Positions 61,913-64,000 of a DNA stretch of 64,000 nucleotides are shown here, piece by piece. Position numbers and translations under genes: made by a program. Positions within the stretch are counted from its first letter, which is position 1. The number at the start of each line of letters is the position of its first letter. The stretch comes from a virus, in IMG/VR virus record IMGVR_UViG_3300033997_000092, positions 124,001-188,000 of that record; one strand, given 5' to 3'. The notes below the pieces were generated by a model. The model was not told the DNA's origin. It did not search any database and saw nothing but the letters and a program-made list of their open reading frames with translations.

Positions 61913-62867
61913 AAATATACCGATCCTTGACGTTATAGATGCGTACAATTGGTTGAATCGCGCTTACTTCTCTGCTCCCAAACTCACTACCAAAGCTGGT
62001 GAGCCTACTGGTGCAGTTAAAGGTTTCGTTAATATGGTCAACAGCCTTATTAAAAAGCGCATTGAAAAATATGGTGTGTGTTACTTGGTTGTTGCTTTTG
62101 ACAGCAACAAAGGAAAGAACTGGCGCCACCAATACACCGCTGACTTCCTTTCAAAGAACAAGAAGCACATAGGTGTAATGCCTACAGATACCGACAAAGG
62201 ATATAAAGGCACACGGTTAAAAGATGAAACAAAATCATCTGAACTTAATCCACAAATTGAATTGGCTAAACAGGTACTTGCTGCCCGTGGAATCGTTTGC
62301 TTAGAATCTCCAAGATACGAAGCAGATGACATCATAGGTACTCTTGCCTTACACGCCAGTCCTAAAACGTACAACCTTATGATATGGAGCCGTGATAAAG
62401 ATTTCGCGCAGCTACTTTCTAGGAATGTACGCATAACACAGCAAGCTCAAGGTAATACCAAAGAGATTGTTGTGACACGCATGAACTGCAAAGAAGTCTA
62501 CGGTGTACTTCCAAAACACGTTATACCTTATCTGGCCATGTGCGGAGATAAGTCTGACAATGTTCCTGGTATACCTGGAATAGGACCAGCTAAAGCAGTA
62601 GAGCTGATTGCCTTACATGAGAACAGTGAAGATCTCATGTCTTCGATTTTCGCAGGATCTTATACAAAAGGACTTCAAAAGAAACTTACCGATCCAGTCA
62701 ACCAAAAGTTGTATTATATGTCGGAGACTTTAGTTTCTATTTGCACAGATGTACCAAACGTACCTACAAAATTAAGTGAGTATCGTCTTGGTAAACTTTC
62801 AAACCACATGAAACAACTAAACAAACTTGCCAAGCGTTGGGAGTTTACACAGTTGTTTACCGTTTAG
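61893..62867 (+). CDS. 5'-3' exonuclease / flap endonuclease (PolA N-terminal type)
   Basis: The 324-residue protein has the acidic residues of T5 D15 and PolA exonucleases: D14 and D17 (ILDVIDAYNW), D70 (VVAFDSN), the cluster in YEADDIIG (142-149), WSRDKDFAQLL (165-175) and a helix-3-turn-helix with CGDKSDNVPGIPGIGPAKAV (217-236). It removes RNA primers and flaps. The start at 61893 has AGGTAAATACG upstream; an earlier in-frame ATG (61875) lacks a ribosome binding site. Confidence 0.9.
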   Translation: MSKKQAKNIPILDVIDAYNWLNRAYFSAPKLTTKAGEPTGAVKGFVNMVNSLIKKRIEKYGVCYLVVAFDSNKGKNWRHQYTADFLSKNKKHIGVMPTDTDKGYKGTRLKDETKSSELNPQIELAKQVLAARGIVCLESPRYEADDIIGTLALHASPKTYNLMIWSRDKDFAQLLSRNVRITQQAQGNTKEIVVTRMNCKEVYGVLPKHVIPYLAMCGDKSDNVPGIPGIGPAKAVELIALHENSEDLMSSIFAGSYTKGLQKKLTDPVNQKLYYMSETLVSICTDVPNVPTKLSEYRLGKLSNHMKQLNKLAKRWEFTQLFTV

Positions 62868-62879
62868 CAGGAATAATAT

Positions 62880-64000
62880 ATGAGCGAAGCACATCAAGTA
62901 CAAGGTGAAATCCAATGTGAAGATCAGGTCCAGGGTCACGTTCCTGGAACCCAGGTTAAGCCTGTAGAAATACAGACAGCTTTCATACCTGCACCTGAAC
63001 CAGACCATGCACCTGACGAAACTTACGCTATTTCAAATGATCCGGTTGAGCATTACCGCAAAACTGATCTTACCCCGCACATGGTGTCTGTGTCTCTGAT
63101 CGGTGGTACGTCTGTTGATCCTGAAATTGTTGAAGCAGAAGCCGAAGGCCAGTTAGCTGTTTTAGGCGAAACACAGGTAGAAGTATTGGAAGACGTGGAT
63201 AGTGAAGAGGTCCATGAACCTGTTGACGACCAAGCAGCCGTTGGTCTTGCTGTGCAGACTGAACAGCGTCCTGCTAAACGTAAGAACAAAAACAAATTGA
63301 CCACTCGTAATACTCCTATTGCACAAAACAGTTACAAGCCTGCAGGCAATGAATTGAAAGCAGCGTCTCCTGGTAGTTTGCAGCAATTGGCGGAACGGTT
63401 CAACAACAACGTAGACATTCCATCTCCAATCGATTACGTTGTTTATAGCAGCGTCGGTTACCTGAGCGCTGTCATGACACGTCCTCACCCGGACATGGTA
63501 AAGGCTTCTGCTGAATACAATGCCGGTGACGCGACTGCAAAACGCCGTATGCTTATCCAAACAGAGCAACATGCAGTTGATGTTATGGTTCTTACATCGA
63601 CAGTGTTCGGCAGTTTCAGTAATTGTGGTCGTCCTATCGCAAACAACTACAAAGACTTCGTTAATATGGTGCGTAGTGACCGCGAACCTAAAGCTAAGCG
63701 TTTAGGTCGTATTTCGTTCATGCGTTATGACGCGCAGAACACACGTAAGTTCCTGGCAGCCGCCTTCGTTCAATACAATGACGGCAGCCGCAATCCAGAA
63801 GATGCTACAACTGTCAACTTGAATGCGTTGCGTAAATCTCTGGTCAAAATCTTTGAAACATTCCGCAATGTACGCATCGGTATTATGTTCTTTGGTGACG
63901 ATCAGCACAAGCCTACTCACTGGTCTGAGATTGAATCGGTGATTGAAGCTGTGTGCCGTGAAAACAAACGGCAAGTAACTGTCTTTGTTCACAGCCGTGT
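62880..64000 (+). CDS. Hypothetical protein, at least 373 aa, open at the window end
   Basis: CAGGAATAATAT precedes the ATG at 62880; 373 codons remain open to the window edge. The first 150 residues are Glu/Val/Gln/Pro-rich and probably disordered, including a basic patch KRKNKNK. Then a folded region begins (LQQLAERFNNNVDIPSPIDY, RISFMRYDAQNTRKFLAAAF, RIGIMFFGDDQHKP). I do not recognise a family. It could be a virion protein with a disordered N-terminal arm. Confidence 0.62.
   Translation, partial: MSEAHQVQGEIQCEDQVQGHVPGTQVKPVEIQTAFIPAPEPDHAPDETYAISNDPVEHYRKTDLTPHMVSVSLIGGTSVDPEIVEAEAEGQLAVLGETQVEVLEDVDSEEVHEPVDDQAAVGLAVQTEQRPAKRKNKNKLTTRNTPIAQNSYKPAGNELKAASPGSLQQLAERFNNNVDIPSPIDYVVYSSVGYLSAVMTRPHPDMVKASAEYNAGDATAKRRMLIQTEQHAVDVMVLTSTVFGSFSNCGRPIANNYKDFVNMVRSDREPKAKRLGRISFMRYDAQNTRKFLAAAFVQYNDGSRNPEDATTVNLNALRKSLVKIFETFRNVRIGIMFFGDDQHKPTHWSEIESVIEAVCRENKRQVTVFVHSR

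Overview
The window looks like a segment of a large tailed double-stranded DNA phage. It is densely packed, with genes commonly overlapping by ATGA or TAATG. It carries a terminase large subunit and a portal protein. It also carries a nearly self-sufficient DNA metabolism set: a DnaX-like clamp loader, DnaG-type primase, DnaB-type helicase, gp32-like ssDNA-binding protein, RecA/UvsX-like recombinase, both subunits of a type II topoisomerase, a 5'-3' exonuclease, an SbcC/Rad50-like ATPase, a RuvC-fold nuclease, a Cas4-like nuclease, a UV-damage endonuclease, a thymidylate kinase and a deoxynucleotidase-like HAD protein. There is no rRNA, ribosomal protein or central metabolism. Perfect sigma70 promoters and a tRNA resembling enterobacterial tRNA-Ile2 suggest a proteobacterial host. 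Dozens of genes have no recognisable function.

Layout. 1-6915 (minus): SbcC-like ATPase, clamp loader, nucleotidase, zincin-like protein, unknown proteins and a possible virion protein, interrupted by a 0.7 kb non-coding stretch with hairpins (4754-5471). 6997-9044 (plus): RuvC-like nuclease and unknowns, ending in a bidirectional terminator. 9089-10156 (minus): primase. 10216-23656 (plus): Cas4-like nuclease, a DNA-modification cassette (12440-16094), a SWIM-type zinc protein, a sigma-like factor, SSB, RecA and a Nudix-like protein. 23711-25224: a tRNA, a short gene and about 1 kb of intensely base-paired non-coding sequence ending in an intrinsic terminator. 25235-34677: thymidylate kinase, then small genes behind near-identical strong promoters, with a NADAR protein and UV endonuclease. 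34916-42272: a run of lysine-rich and Asp/Glu-rich low-complexity proteins. 42348-54612: topoisomerase subunits, an HNH protein, a second sigma-like protein and the helicase. 54581-64000: terminase, portal, small proteins, 5'-3' exonuclease and an open-ended gene.

Most interesting system. A ParB-like protein, a C5-cytosine methyltransferase lacking the canonical motif X Asn, a CmoA (carboxy-SAM synthase) homologue and an asparagine-synthetase-like adenylating enzyme lie in one tightly coupled block. I infer a pathway in which carboxy-SAM is made, a carboxymethyl group is placed on cytosine C5, and the carboxylate is then amidated, giving a hypermodified cytosine in phage DNA.

Regulation. Two signals recur. 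One is a family of five sigma70 promoters sharing a block of about 30 bp upstream of and including the -35. The other is a CTGTAAATA(A) motif, usually 20-65 bp upstream of replication, modification, tRNA and charged-protein genes. The two sigma-like proteins could be what recognises the second signal. This is inference from the sequence alone.
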